A stretch of 64,000 nt of DNA from Prosthecobacter debontii (GCA_945873125.1 CAMCBV010000004.1:38001-102000); one strand, 5' to 3'; numbered from the stretch's first letter, positions 9,130 through 19,826 are shown. Numbers and translations are program-made. Notes: generated by a model from the letters alone, not told the origin.

Positions 9130-10731
9130 CTTGGCTTGGTTTCATGATCTGTAACCCGAGCAGGCATACGTCATCGTCAAAGTGATGGGAGCCCGAAAAA
9201 TCAAGGACGGTTTCGATGATCGATTCCAACCATTCTTCGGTGTTTTTTTGTGGATCCTGGCTCGCGATTTGCAGAAGTCGTTGATCCATGAACTGCTCTC
9301 CTTCGTCATTCTCTGCCTCAAGCACACCATCTGTGAAAAGCAGCAGACGTTCAACGTCCGAGAGATCCAGTGAGTGGATGGGATAGATCAAATTCTCCAT
9401 AAGTCCGAGAGCGGGACCTTTTTCGCCTCGACCGGTGCAGAGCTGTTGGCTGACCTTGTTGCCAACCATGATGGGTCCCGGGTGACCGGCACAGGAATAG
9501 GTCATGGATAAGGTGTTCAGGTCAATGATGCCATAGAAGGCTGTGGCAAACATCGTCACATCGGCACGTTTCAATATGGAGGACAAGCCGGAATTGAGTT
9601 TCTCAAGGAATTGCGAGGCGTTGTTGGTCTCATTAGCTTGAGTGGCAAGGAGGCCTCTAAGCATCGCAACCACCAAGGCTGCACGGACACCGTGACCCAT
9701 GACGTCGCAGATAAAGATGCCATGGCAGTTATGATTGAGTTTGATGATTTCATAGAAATCGCCAGCCAGTCCCGAGATGGGCAGATAACGTGAGGCAAAT
9801 GAAATCCGGTTGCCGTTTTGGGCGATGGCAGGCGGATAGCCCGAGGTTGAGAGTGCTTGTTGAATCTCGTGGGCGAGTTTGACCTCTTGCTCATAAGCGA
9901 TGTTTTTCTGTTGCAGTTCATTGGCCAGTTCGGTCGCCTGACGTTGTGCGAGAACAAGGGAAGTTACATCACTCGAGACGCCGAAGGTGCCTTTGATTTT
10001 TCCGCTCTTGTCCCTCCATGGAAATTTTGATGTCACCACAAAGGTCTCGCTTCCTTCCCTCCATGTCTCGCACTCAAGTTGTCCTGTCATCGGAATGCCG
10101 GTTTTGATGATTCGTTTCTCATCCGCTTCCGCTTTTTCCCAATGAGTGTTGGAAAATAAATCCCTGTCGTGCTTTCCGATAAGGTGATCGCTTGCCTCAA
10201 AGTTATGATATTCTGCCATGCCTCGGTTGATCATGACGAACCTAGAATCAAGGTCTTTGAAATAGATTTGAAGCGGTACGTGATCGATGAGGGTACGTAA
10301 AAGATGGCGTTCTTCCTCAATTTGAGACTCGGCGTTTTTACGCAGGCTGATATCAATCATCGACCCGGCGATACGGGTGGCTTCGCCTTGGCGATTTCGA
10401 ACGACGGTTCCGCGGATCCGAAGCCAACGCCACTCGTTGCCACCCGTTTGAACGCGTGCATCGACAGCGAGGGTTTCGGGGCCGCTGATGTCCAGGGCAC
10501 GATGAACGGCTTTTGAGAAAGCCGGACGATCGTGTTCGTGGACATGGATATAAGGCTCGAGAAATAGGTTAGGAGCGCCGGACTCCGTGCATTCGAGAAA
10601 TTCGATAATGCGTCTTGAGTAATAGATTTTTTTTCACCGACCATCCAGTCCCATATGCCTTCATTGGAAGCTCTTAAGGCGAGTTCGAGTCGATCATTGT
10701 TTTGTAATTCTTGAGGTGATGACTCTGACAT
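9122..10731 (-). CDS. PAS-PAS-SpoIIE (PP2C-type) serine phosphatase, interrupted by a frameshift at an A8 tract
   Basis: ORFs 10357..10731 and 9122..10360 join if one A is added at 10627..10634: ...GIWDWMVGEKK/IYYSRRIIEFLECTESG...GNEWRWLRIRGTVVRNRQGEATRIAGSMIDISLRKNAE...; phosphatase GDFYEI, CDVMGHGVRAAL. Confidence 0.85.
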
Positions 10732-10888
10732 GGTTTTGTTTTTAAAAGGAAATTACCTATGCGGAAAGCTATCTAGTCGCAGGGAGAAGGGCGGTTCAAG
10801 AAAGATCTCCGGATGAAAAGCCTCAAATGCGCGATTTTTCGCCAGTTCTGGGGTTGCTTTTGGAGCGCGAGCGTCTAGAACAACGGCG

Positions 10889-10999
10889 ATGAAACGTATC
10901 GCTTTACTCATACTTCTGGTTGGTTTTGGTCTGGGCGCCTGTGAAAGACACGATTTCAAGGATACCAGACGTCTGCACGAGCATAAAGAGGACCATTGA
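10889..10999 (+). CDS. Very small lipoprotein (36 aa)
   Basis: MKRIALLILLVGFGLGACERHDFKDTRRLHEHKEDH*; signal peptide with LGAC lipobox. Confidence 0.55.
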   Translation: MKRIALLILLVGFGLGACERHDFKDTRRLHEHKEDH

Positions 11000-11104
11000 A
11001 ATGCCGATATCCGCATTTCACTCCTTAATTTGAGCATTCTCTCCCCATACAAGGCTTGTCAAACGCCGTGAGCGGCTTCACAGACACGCTCTTCAAGGCA
11101 TTCC

Positions 11105-12940
11105 ATGAATCAAGACATTGCATTAACTCTCTTAATCGTCGGGCTCACCCTCGTCGCGTTTATCCGTGAATGGGCGTCACCTGATGTCCTGTCATTATCG
11201 ATTCTTTGTATTCTGGTGGCGTTGGGATTGATTGGCATGGAGAGCATGGCAAAAGTTTTCAGCAATGAAGCGCCACTGACGATTGCCGCGCTGTTTGTCA
11301 TTGGAGGGGCCTTGGAGAAATCCGGAGCGGTCAATCAGATAGGTCGCTTATTGGAGAAAAAAGTGAATGGTGGGGTGAGAACCTCGATCTTTGCATTCAG
11401 CCTGGTCGCAACATTTTTTAGCGCATGGATGAACAATACGGCCATTGTGGCCATTTTGATGCCGGTTGTGCTTGGTTTTGCCAGATCAAAAGATATCGCG
11501 GCATCGAAGTTGCTCATTCCGCTGTCATATTCATCGATTTTAGGCGGTTGCTGCACCTTGATCGGGACATCCACCAATCTTCTCGTGAACGGCAGTCTCA
11601 GGGAAATGGGTTTGGCTCCAATGAGCATGTTTGAACTGGCTCCGGTGGGCGTGCCGCTAGCGATTGCGGGTATTGCCTATATGGTGATTTTCGGCCCTAG
11701 ATTATTGCCATCCCGTTCATCGATTACCGGAAGTTTGGATATCGATTACAGGGTGGTTCCACTGCATCACTTGTTGATCATGGATGGTTCCGCTTTGATT
11801 GGTAAGAAACTGCTTGATACGCCTTTGGGAAGTCGGGAAGCGGGGATACACATTTTGGAAATCCGCCGGCGCGGCACACGTCTGATGCTTCCACTCAAGG
11901 AAGTGACCGTGGAGAAAAACGACAGGTTTCTGGTGGCGCTCCACCGCCGCAAGGGCGGAGCGGCAAAAGCTCAGGAATTATTTGTGAACATCGGGGCACA
12001 GGAACTCTCCACGGTGGATGGGATGGTATCCGAATTGGTGATCCCGAGTGAGTCCTCGTTGGTTGGGAAAACCCTGGCGGCCTCGGATTTTCGTCAACGC
12101 TACAATTGCGTAGTGCTCGCCGTGCATCGTAGCGGTTTGAATATTACCAGCAGTATGGCGGAGATTCCGTTGGATCGTGGAGACACCCTGTTGGTGATTA
12201 CCGCGGTGAACAATCTCAGGAGCTTGAAGGAAACGCGCGATTTCGTTCTCACTGATACATTGGAATCCAAAACCGATGATATGGCAGCAGAGGATGAATG
12301 CCTTAAATCAATCAAAATTTCATGGGCGGTTTTGATTGGTGTGATTTTAACCGTTTCGGTAACTGATTTTCTAGGTCGGATGGATATCGGAGTTCCCGCG
12401 ATTCCAATTCATTACGCATCGGTGGTAGGGGCTCTGAGTTTGTTATGGATGCGTATCCTTACGCCGCGCGAAGCCTATGCGAGCATCGATTGGCAGGTTC
12501 TGCTCATGTTATACGGTTTGTTGGGTCTTGGGATGGCTATGCAAGGAACCGGCACAGCGGAATGGCTCGCGAAGTGCATGGTTGACATCACGGGCCATTA
12601 TGTAGCTCCGAAGATTTTGCCATATGTGCTGCTATGGGTGGTGTATCTTTTCACTTCGTTGCTTACCGAGGTATTGTCGAACAATGCAACGGCGGTCATG
12701 TTGGTACCCATTGTGGTCGGACTTGCGGAAAACCTGGGAGTTGATTCTAGGCCTTTCATCATCACTATCACAGTTGCAGCCTCTTGTGCTTTTGCCTTAC
12801 CGATGGGATATCAAACCCACATGATGGTTTACGGACCCGGGGGTTATAAATTCAGCGACTATATTCGCATGGGTATTCCCTTAAATCTGATTATCTGGCT
12901 TGTAACATGCAGTCTGGTGCCTTTGATCTGGCATTTCTGA
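11105..12940 (+). CDS. SLC13-family anion permease with TrkA-C (RCK_C) domains
   Basis: Multi-TM; two RCK_C-like segments (LIGKKLLDTPLGSREAGIHILEIRRRG; SSLVGKTLAASDFRQRYNCVVLAVHR); NNATAVMLVPIV. Confidence 0.88.
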   Translation: MNQDIALTLLIVGLTLVAFIREWASPDVLSLSILCILVALGLIGMESMAKVFSNEAPLTIAALFVIGGALEKSGAVNQIGRLLEKKVNGGVRTSIFAFSLVATFFSAWMNNTAIVAILMPVVLGFARSKDIAASKLLIPLSYSSILGGCCTLIGTSTNLLVNGSLREMGLAPMSMFELAPVGVPLAIAGIAYMVIFGPRLLPSRSSITGSLDIDYRVVPLHHLLIMDGSALIGKKLLDTPLGSREAGIHILEIRRRGTRLMLPLKEVTVEKNDRFLVALHRRKGGAAKAQELFVNIGAQELSTVDGMVSELVIPSESSLVGKTLAASDFRQRYNCVVLAVHRSGLNITSSMAEIPLDRGDTLLVITAVNNLRSLKETRDFVLTDTLESKTDDMAAEDECLKSIKISWAVLIGVILTVSVTDFLGRMDIGVPAIPIHYASVVGALSLLWMRILTPREAYASIDWQVLLMLYGLLGLGMAMQGTGTAEWLAKCMVDITGHYVAPKILPYVLLWVVYLFTSLLTEVLSNNATAVMLVPIVVGLAENLGVDSRPFIITITVAASCAFALPMGYQTHMMVYGPGGYKFSDYIRMGIPLNLIIWLVTCSLVPLIWHF

Positions 12941-12992
12941 GAATGAAATTTTCCCTTCGCTCATTGGCTAAAATGGATCTTACTTGAGCGGC

Positions 12993-15674
12993 ATGGATTT
13001 TGATTTTCCAGAAAGTTTTCTGCTCTTGCCTTTGTTGGCTTTGGTTGGGTGGTTTTGGCCTAGGCTGGGGTTATTCCGTCCCTTGCGCCTGGTGATTCTG
13101 ATTTTGGCCGTCGCCATGCTTTCGGGGCCTAATTTCGTGAAACAACAGAATGCTCTGGAGTTGATTGTGCTGTTGGATCGATCCGACTCGACCGAGGATC
13201 TGATTGATAAAAGTCTGCCAGAATGGACGCGGCTTTTGGAGACTTCCAAACCTGGACGTAAGGATAAGTTACGCTTTGTGAATTACGCGGCTGAGGTTGC
13301 GGACGCGGGAATAGACGGTTCTTCATTTACGGGCTCCCGCAAGCAGACACGAACCGGTTTGGCATTATCGAATTTGATGGCGCAGGTAGATGAGAAAATG
13401 CCGACGCGGGTGCTGTTGTTTACCGATGGATATTCGACCGAACCCCTGAACGAGGCGGCGGAGCAAATGAAGAAACGCGGTGTGCCTCTGGATTACCGGC
13501 TGGTACGTGAAGAGACGATTGAAGATGCGCGTGTGGCGCGGTTGCAGTTTCCGGAACGCGTGCAGGTGGGTGAGCCGTTTCTAATTTCTGTTTTGGTCAG
13601 ATCCAACAAAGATGAAGCCGTTCCATTGGTGATTAAGCGCAATGGTCAGACTTTAGTGCAGACCGATCTGGTGATCAAAGACGGTGTCGGTACTGCTGAG
13701 TTTACGGATCGTTTAGCGCAGGTCGGGGCTTTTGAATATGAAGCGGAAATCCGTCCGGAAGTCGATGCTCACTTGGGTAACAACCGGATCAAGCGTTGGC
13801 TTGAAATCACCGGCGGACCGCGCCTTTTACTGGTCACCAAATATGAAGATGATCCGGTAGCGCTTGCGATGGCGGATATGGACTTCGATGTGCAGGTGAT
13901 TAAAGACACATCCCAGCTCAAACCCGGCATGTTGGGTGGAACAAAGGCCGTGATTTTTAATAACGTTCCAGCACATGAGATTCCCAACGATTTCATGAAA
14001 TCACTGGATTTCTTCGTCAGGGAACAGGGAGGTGGATTTATGATGGTTGGCGGGAAACATTCATTCGGAGCGGGTGGGTATTTTCAATCTGACATTGATG
14101 AGCTTTTGCCAGTATCGATGGAATTAAAATCAGAGCATCGGAAGCTTGCCGTTGCTTTGGCAATTGTCATGGATCGCTCAGGTTCAATGGGTGTGGAAGT
14201 TGGCGGAGGGAAAACGAAAATGGATTTAGCTGACTCTGGTGCGATCGCTGCTGTGAATTTGTTAGGTGCCATGGATCAGATAACGGTTTTTGCGGTGGAT
14301 AGTGAGGCAAAAAAAACCGTGCCTCTCAGCTCGGTTGGCGGAAACCAGGCGAAGATCAATCACCAGATATCAAGGATTTCATCTGGTGGTGGTGGAATTT
14401 ATGTCCACACAGGCTTGAAGGCGGGGTGGGAGGAATTGAGAAAATCCAAAGCTGGGACACGCCACCTTATTCTGTTTACAGATACTCAGGATACCGAAGA
14501 GCCGGGCGACTATAAGAAGCTCATCGATGAAATGACCAAGGAAGGTGCGACGATTTCAGTCATTGGTATGGGTACGAAAGCCGATTGTGACGCAGCCCTA
14601 TGTGAGGATATTGCCAAGCTTGGAAAGGGTCGGATGTTTTTCTCGGATCGTCCGATGGATATTCCGCAAATTTTCGCGCAAGAAACGGTCACCATCGCAA
14701 GATCCGCTTTTCTTGAAGAAAAAGTTGCTGCACTGGCATCGGGGCGCTGGAGCGAAATTTCGCCGAAGCCAATCGATTGGATGTCGGTGCTTGGCGGTTA
14801 CAATTTGTCTTATGCTCGAAAAGACACCACGGTTTCCCTCGTCTCAAAAGATGAATACGTGGCGCCGCTGGTGGCGCATGCTCGCCGTGGCTTGGGTCGG
14901 ACGGCGGCGGTTTCTTTTCCACTGGGTGGAGATTACTCCGAGGATGTCAGAAACTGGAAAGGATACGGGGATTTTGTCCAGACGATGGGCCGGTTTCTCA
15001 TGGGGCAGCAATTGCCACCGGGTCTCGCAATCCGGCATCAGCTTAAAGGGACTCGTTTGGAGTTGAATTTGTATTACGATTCAGAGGTTTGGGGTGATCG
15101 TTTGAATCAGGATCCACCCGTCGTGAAATTACAGGATGAGGCAGGCGGTATGATTTATGATATTCCATGGCGTCGTATCGCTCCCGGGCAATTTTCACTG
15201 AGTCGTGATTTGAACGAAGGTAGTGTGGTGAAAGGCGCGATTCGCGTTGGAGATCATGCGTTGGCGTTTGGTCCCGTGAGTGTGGGATCCAGTGTGGAAT
15301 GGGCTTTCGAATCCGAGCGTTTGGAAGAATTGCGTCAGGTTTCCCACCAAACCAACGGGCGGAAATTATTGAATCTTGAAGATGCCTGGTTACGACCTCC
15401 GTATCTCGCTGCACACTCATTGAGCCTGCCCTTGGGGATTTCGCTTTTGATCATGATACTGATAGAAGCGTTGGTTACCCGAACCGGTTGGAAGATGCCT
15501 GAATTTTTCAGATCGAAGCATGATAAGATCAAGGATCCTAAACCCTTGAAAGCCCGAGCACCAAAAGTATCGAAGCCCGTGGTGCCGGAAGTTCTTCGCG
15601 AAAATACTGAACCGATTATCGAAGCGGACTCTGAGCGCCGTTCGAGGTTTCAAAAGGCAAAAAACAAGAAGTGA
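12993..15674 (+). CDS. Large membrane-anchored VWA-domain protein
   Basis: N-terminal TM segments; MIDAS-like VALAIVMDRSGSMG; HLILFTDTQDTEEPG. Confidence 0.75.
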   Translation: MDFDFPESFLLLPLLALVGWFWPRLGLFRPLRLVILILAVAMLSGPNFVKQQNALELIVLLDRSDSTEDLIDKSLPEWTRLLETSKPGRKDKLRFVNYAAEVADAGIDGSSFTGSRKQTRTGLALSNLMAQVDEKMPTRVLLFTDGYSTEPLNEAAEQMKKRGVPLDYRLVREETIEDARVARLQFPERVQVGEPFLISVLVRSNKDEAVPLVIKRNGQTLVQTDLVIKDGVGTAEFTDRLAQVGAFEYEAEIRPEVDAHLGNNRIKRWLEITGGPRLLLVTKYEDDPVALAMADMDFDVQVIKDTSQLKPGMLGGTKAVIFNNVPAHEIPNDFMKSLDFFVREQGGGFMMVGGKHSFGAGGYFQSDIDELLPVSMELKSEHRKLAVALAIVMDRSGSMGVEVGGGKTKMDLADSGAIAAVNLLGAMDQITVFAVDSEAKKTVPLSSVGGNQAKINHQISRISSGGGGIYVHTGLKAGWEELRKSKAGTRHLILFTDTQDTEEPGDYKKLIDEMTKEGATISVIGMGTKADCDAALCEDIAKLGKGRMFFSDRPMDIPQIFAQETVTIARSAFLEEKVAALASGRWSEISPKPIDWMSVLGGYNLSYARKDTTVSLVSKDEYVAPLVAHARRGLGRTAAVSFPLGGDYSEDVRNWKGYGDFVQTMGRFLMGQQLPPGLAIRHQLKGTRLELNLYYDSEVWGDRLNQDPPVVKLQDEAGGMIYDIPWRRIAPGQFSLSRDLNEGSVVKGAIRVGDHALAFGPVSVGSSVEWAFESERLEELRQVSHQTNGRKLLNLEDAWLRPPYLAAHSLSLPLGISLLIMILIEALVTRTGWKMPEFFRSKHDKIKDPKPLKARAPKVSKPVVPEVLRENTEPIIEADSERRSRFQKAKNKK

Positions 15675-15953
15675 AGCATATCAGGCCTCTCGGAATCGCT
15701 TCGTTGGGTCGTCTCTCGTATTAGGTTATTTGAAACAACTCGATATGAGCACCGTATGAATCGAGCGCTTTTTCCTAGTGTCTGAAGTGGGATTTTTGAA
15801 GATTTCACAGGAGATGAAGGGTGTCGGTATGGCAAAGGATTGGGTGTATCGCCTGATGAATGATAAGGTAGCGCAGAGTTTGTTGCGGAAAGTCCCTAAA
15901 TTGGACGATAGGGTCTTGCAAACTCGGCGTCTGCCCATTAATTCCTCCTCGCC

Positions 15954-16568
15954 ATGTCTAAATTAGGAGCGATTGATTTCCCAAAATCCGGTTACGAAGC
16001 AGTGATTTTCGACTGTGATGGTACGCTTGTGGATTCCATGCCCGCGCACTTTGATGCATGGTGTGAAGCTCTTGCTGCCTACGGTGCAGGAGGTATTTTT
16101 AAAGAGGACGTGTTTTTCGCCATGGGTGGCAGGCCTACCCGCGATATCGTGGTCGATCTCAATGAGGAGTATGATTTGAAGCTTGATCCGGAGGCCGTTG
16201 CGCTGGCGAAGCGAGATGCCTATTTGAAAAAACTTCATCAGGTGGAGTTTATCGATGAGGTTGCGGATTTTGCTAAATCACTCAGGGGGAAGATGCCTCT
16301 TGCTGTGGCTTCAGGCGGTTCACGCTACGTAGTTGAAAAGACGCTGAAACTTTTGGATTGTTCAGATTGGTTCGACGAGGTCGTGACCGCTGATGACGTT
16401 GCCAATGGCAAGCCTGCGCCAGACATTTTTCTCAAGGCTGCGGAATTGCTCGGCGTGGCTCCTGAAAAATGCTTGGTCATTGAAGACGCGCCTCCAGGTG
16501 TGATCGCAGCCCAAGCAGCTGGAATGCAAGTCATCTCAGTACCGATGCCGATGCTCAACAGAGACTGA
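15954..16568 (+). CDS. HAD-superfamily hydrolase (beta-phosphoglucomutase-like)
   Basis: VIFDCDGTLVDSMPAHFDAW, VASGGSRYVVEKTL, KPAPDIFLKAAELLGVAPEKCLVIEDAPPGV. Confidence 0.92.
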   Translation: MSKLGAIDFPKSGYEAVIFDCDGTLVDSMPAHFDAWCEALAAYGAGGIFKEDVFFAMGGRPTRDIVVDLNEEYDLKLDPEAVALAKRDAYLKKLHQVEFIDEVADFAKSLRGKMPLAVASGGSRYVVEKTLKLLDCSDWFDEVVTADDVANGKPAPDIFLKAAELLGVAPEKCLVIEDAPPGVIAAQAAGMQVISVPMPMLNRD

Positions 16569-16772
16569 TCAGGACTTCGGAAGTTATTTGTCCTGCATCT
16601 CTGCCAAAGCTACGGGTTGGATATCAGGCACACGCTCAGCCTTGGGCGAATACTTTAGGCAATACTCAAAAATGCAAGGAAACCAGCGAGATGCCAGGCA
16701 ACGCTGCTTTCGAATATGATCAAATAAAAAGACGGCGTCTCATGACATATCGGAGCGGGCAAAAGATCGCCA

Positions 16773-17912
16773 CTATTGCGGCACATCGATCCATCGGCCT
16801 TCATCATGGGATTTGATCGAGAGCTCTGCGAGTTGAACTCCTTTTGCTCCCTCGCGAAGGGTCCATTTGAAAGGCGTGTCGATGACCACGTGTTTGAGAA
16901 ACATTTCCCACTGGATTTTGAACGCATTATCGAAGTTGAGTTGGTCGGGCACTTCGGTCCAGTTCGCATAGTAATCGATCGGTGAATCGATGTCCGGATT
17001 CCAAACTGGGCGCGGGGTGACGGACTGATGTTGGGTCCAGCATTTGCGAAGACCGACGATGGCCGAGCCTTCGGTACCATCGACCTGCATGGTGAGAAGG
17101 TCGTCACGACGGACGCGGACGTTCCATGAAGAGTTAAACTGGCAGGTGACACCGGTGTCGGTCTCAAAAATCGCGTAGGCGGAGTCGTCTGCTGTGCAGT
17201 TGTAGTCCTTGCCTGCTTCATCGAAACGGCGAGGGATGTGTGTGGCGGCTTTGCAAAAAACCCGTGTGACATTGCCAAAGAGGTTATCGATCACGTAGCG
17301 CCAGTGGCAGTGCATGTCGATAATCATGCCGCCGCCATCCTCGGCACGATAATTCCATGAAGGACGCTGGATGGGTTGGCCTTCGTGTTCACCGGTGAAA
17401 ACCCAGTAACCGAACTCGCCGCGCACGGAGAGGATTTTACCGAAGAATCCTTGCTCCTTGAGTAACTGGAATTTGCGAATGCCAGGAAGCCAGAGTTTGT
17501 CTTGGACAGTGCCGTTTTTCACTCCGGCTTTTTCGGCTATTTCCGCAATCCGAAGCGCCTCTGAATATTCCACCGCAGTGGGTTTTTCGCAATAAACGTG
17601 CTTACCGGCGGCAATGGCGCGTTCAAGGAAGGGAATGCGGTGAGGAGTCCCTGAAGCGTCGAAGAAGATCTCGTTGTATGGATCGGCAAGTGCCGCATCG
17701 AGATCGGTGGTGAAGCGTTCGACTCCGTGGGTTCTCGCAAGTTCAGCAAGTTTGTTTGCGTTGCGACCGGTGAGGATGGGATCGGGGACGATTCTCGAAC
17801 CGTCAGGAAGGAGGATGCCACCTTGATCGCGGATCGCGAGGATGGATCGAACGAGGTGCTGATTGGTGCCCATGCGTCCGGTGACGCCGTTAAGGATGAT
17901 GCCGATTTTCAT
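16773..17912 (-). CDS. Gfo/Idh/MocA family oxidoreductase
   Basis: GIILNGVTGRMGTNQH, GKHVYCEKPTAVEYSEAL, EDGGGMIIDMHCHWRY; ATG at 17912 preferred. Confidence 0.9.
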   Translation of the reverse strand: MKIGIILNGVTGRMGTNQHLVRSILAIRDQGGILLPDGSRIVPDPILTGRNANKLAELARTHGVERFTTDLDAALADPYNEIFFDASGTPHRIPFLERAIAAGKHVYCEKPTAVEYSEALRIAEIAEKAGVKNGTVQDKLWLPGIRKFQLLKEQGFFGKILSVRGEFGYWVFTGEHEGQPIQRPSWNYRAEDGGGMIIDMHCHWRYVIDNLFGNVTRVFCKAATHIPRRFDEAGKDYNCTADDSAYAIFETDTGVTCQFNSSWNVRVRRDDLLTMQVDGTEGSAIVGLRKCWTQHQSVTPRPVWNPDIDSPIDYYANWTEVPDQLNFDNAFKIQWEMFLKHVVIDTPFKWTLREGAKGVQLAELSIKSHDEGRWIDVPQ

Positions 17913-17988
17913 AAGTTTCAAATTTCAAGTTTCAAGGAGAGAAAGGGATACGGATAAATGATTTTTACTTAGATCTAAGAGCTAACAA

Positions 17989-18801
17989 CTATAAATCCTT
18001 CGTCGAATTGAGGATTTTTGTTAGAAAGTCTTGTTGGTTCATAGCCCAGTATTTGCGGGAGAAAATTTCGACTTCTGCGAGACCGTTGAAATCGGTGGTG
18101 CGGATCATATTGAGAATGCGTGGGGTGGCGTTCACTCCCTCGCCGGGAAGTCCGCGGTCCAAAAGCGGGTGATCGAAGTCCGGTTTGAACTCACAGATGT
18201 GAAATGCGAAAAGGTGTCCGTTGTTAGCACAGGTCTGGATTTCCTGTTCTAGATTCGTTTCCCACCAGACGTGGAAAGTATCGACTGCGATTCCGACCAA
18301 TGGGTGATTGATGCGTTGTGCCAGGACGTTGGCATCTCGTAGAGAAGCGACGGCGGAGCGGTCTCCCGCATACATGGGATGGAGGGGTTCGATGGCAAGT
18401 TTGATTCCGGACGCCTCGGCGCGCGGGAGGAGTGCGCGGATCCCGGCTTCGATTTGTTCGAGGTTTTGCTCAGGGGTTTGCCCCATCGTTGCTCCGCAAA
18501 CCAACACGATCATCGGCAAGCCCAGCAACTCGGCTTCTTCCAAGGCATTGAGGTTTTGCTCTATCGCTGCCTGACGATCCGGCGCGGAGAGAGCGGTGAA
18601 AAAGCCACCGCGCACGAGCGAAACGGGAGTCAGTCCGCTATCGGCGAGATGGATTCTGACTTTTTTCAAATCCTGACCCGCAAGCGTTTCACGCCAAATC
18701 GATATTCCTCCAATCCCAGCGCGCGAGTAATTCTCGATGCATTCATCAATCGACCATGGCTGGTTAGTAAATGTATGGATGGCAATTTTTTCGGGTGACA
18801 T
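17989..18801 (-). CDS. Sugar phosphate isomerase/epimerase (xylose-isomerase-like TIM barrel)
   Basis: MSPEKIAIHTFTNQPWSIDECIENYSRAGIGGISIWRE...IAVDTFHVWWETN...FHICEFKPD; upstream part of the ORF overlaps the LacI gene so the start was trimmed. Confidence 0.85.
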   Translation of the reverse strand: MSPEKIAIHTFTNQPWSIDECIENYSRAGIGGISIWRETLAGQDLKKVRIHLADSGLTPVSLVRGGFFTALSAPDRQAAIEQNLNALEEAELLGLPMIVLVCGATMGQTPEQNLEQIEAGIRALLPRAEASGIKLAIEPLHPMYAGDRSAVASLRDANVLAQRINHPLVGIAVDTFHVWWETNLEQEIQTCANNGHLFAFHICEFKPDFDHPLLDRGLPGEGVNATPRILNMIRTTDFNGLAEVEIFSRKYWAMNQQDFLTKILNSTKDL

Positions 18802-18820
18802 GAAAATAGATAAAAAAAAT

Positions 18821-19807
18821 TTATGAAGATTCGCCGATAAGGAATTCACCGACGACCCGATGAATGGCTTTTTGGGGAACATGATTGATGATTTCCTCCT
18901 CAAGGCCGAATGCTGCAGCCTTAGCAATTTCATGCAGTGGCATGCTGACGGTGGTGAGCAGGGGGCGGGAAAGTTGCCGGACTGGAGAGTCATCGAAACC
19001 CGTAACGGAAATGTCTTTGGGGACAGTCTTGCCGAGTCGGTCCAGCTCACTGAGAACCACGGTGCCTACGATATCGTTGACGCAGATGAGGGCATTGTAT
19101 TTTTTTGAGAGACTAAGAATTTTCGCGTTGGTCATTGCATTGATGTTCGCAAAGGAAAAGCTGTCTCTGACGGGATCAAAATCCGTATCGATTATCTTGC
19201 AAGCGGCATCGATCCCACTGAGGCGTTCTTCGTGAATTTGTCCGAGGCCATCTAGCGTGATGAAAGCAGGTTTGAGATTTTTCCCGCGTCTTTTGAAAAG
19301 GTGGGAGACAATAACGTTCATTCCGGCTTTGTTTTCAGATGCTACGCAAGGGATTCCTGGTATGTCTCGGTTGAGAACAACGCATGGGGTCTTGTTTTTT
19401 TTGAGCTGCTTGAATGTGTCATCCGAAGGACGATGGAATGCGAAGATGAAACCATTGGTATCGCCGCCTTTTTTATGGGGATAGGGTTGATAATCTCTGC
19501 TGTTAGTCTCACAGACGAGGTTAATGCTGCAATGTTTGAAGCCGGACTGAATGCCTTCGATAAGCGAGGCAAAGTCATAGAACAGGGATCGCTCCGGCTC
19601 CATGTGGCGGGGGAGTATGAGTTTAATATTTAAGATCGAACGACCGCGGTGTTTGCTGATGTTACGTTTTTCATAACCCATCAGATCGGCCTGTTGCTGG
19701 ATTTTCGCAGTGAGTGCCGGATCCACCAAACGGGACTTGTTTAATGCACGCGACACCGTTGCGGTGGAGATCCTCATTTTATCAGCGATGTCGGTGATGG
19801 TGGTCAT
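18821..19807 (-). CDS. LacI-family transcriptional regulator
   Basis: MTTITDIADKMRISTATVSRALN HTH; ISVTGFDDSPVRQLSRPLLTTV. Confidence 0.93.
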   Translation of the reverse strand: MTTITDIADKMRISTATVSRALNKSRLVDPALTAKIQQQADLMGYEKRNISKHRGRSILNIKLILPRHMEPERSLFYDFASLIEGIQSGFKHCSINLVCETNSRDYQPYPHKKGGDTNGFIFAFHRPSDDTFKQLKKNKTPCVVLNRDIPGIPCVASENKAGMNVIVSHLFKRRGKNLKPAFITLDGLGQIHEERLSGIDAACKIIDTDFDPVRDSFSFANINAMTNAKILSLSKKYNALICVNDIVGTVVLSELDRLGKTVPKDISVTGFDDSPVRQLSRPLLTTVSMPLHEIAKAAAFGLEEEIINHVPQKAIHRVVGEFLIGESS

Positions 19808-19826
19808 GAATGAAAATTTTCGGAAA

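Noticed and set aside
11002-11023. gaaatgccgatatccgcatttc hairpin as terminator of the micro-lipoprotein
   Set aside because: Only a 7-bp AT-rich stem without a T-tract; not a convincing intrinsic terminator.
10753-11052. 99-aa minus ORF between the SpoIIE gene and the SLC13 gene
   Set aside because: Composition unlike a protein and it is antisense to the better-supported micro-lipoprotein at 10889..10999.
15778-15966. 62-aa ORF upstream of the HAD hydrolase
   Set aside because: Weak RBS, no motif, overlaps the HAD start. It could be real but is unsupported.
16655-17278. 207-aa minus ORF overlapping the oxidoreductase
   Set aside because: Out-of-frame shadow of a well-supported Gfo/Idh/MocA gene.
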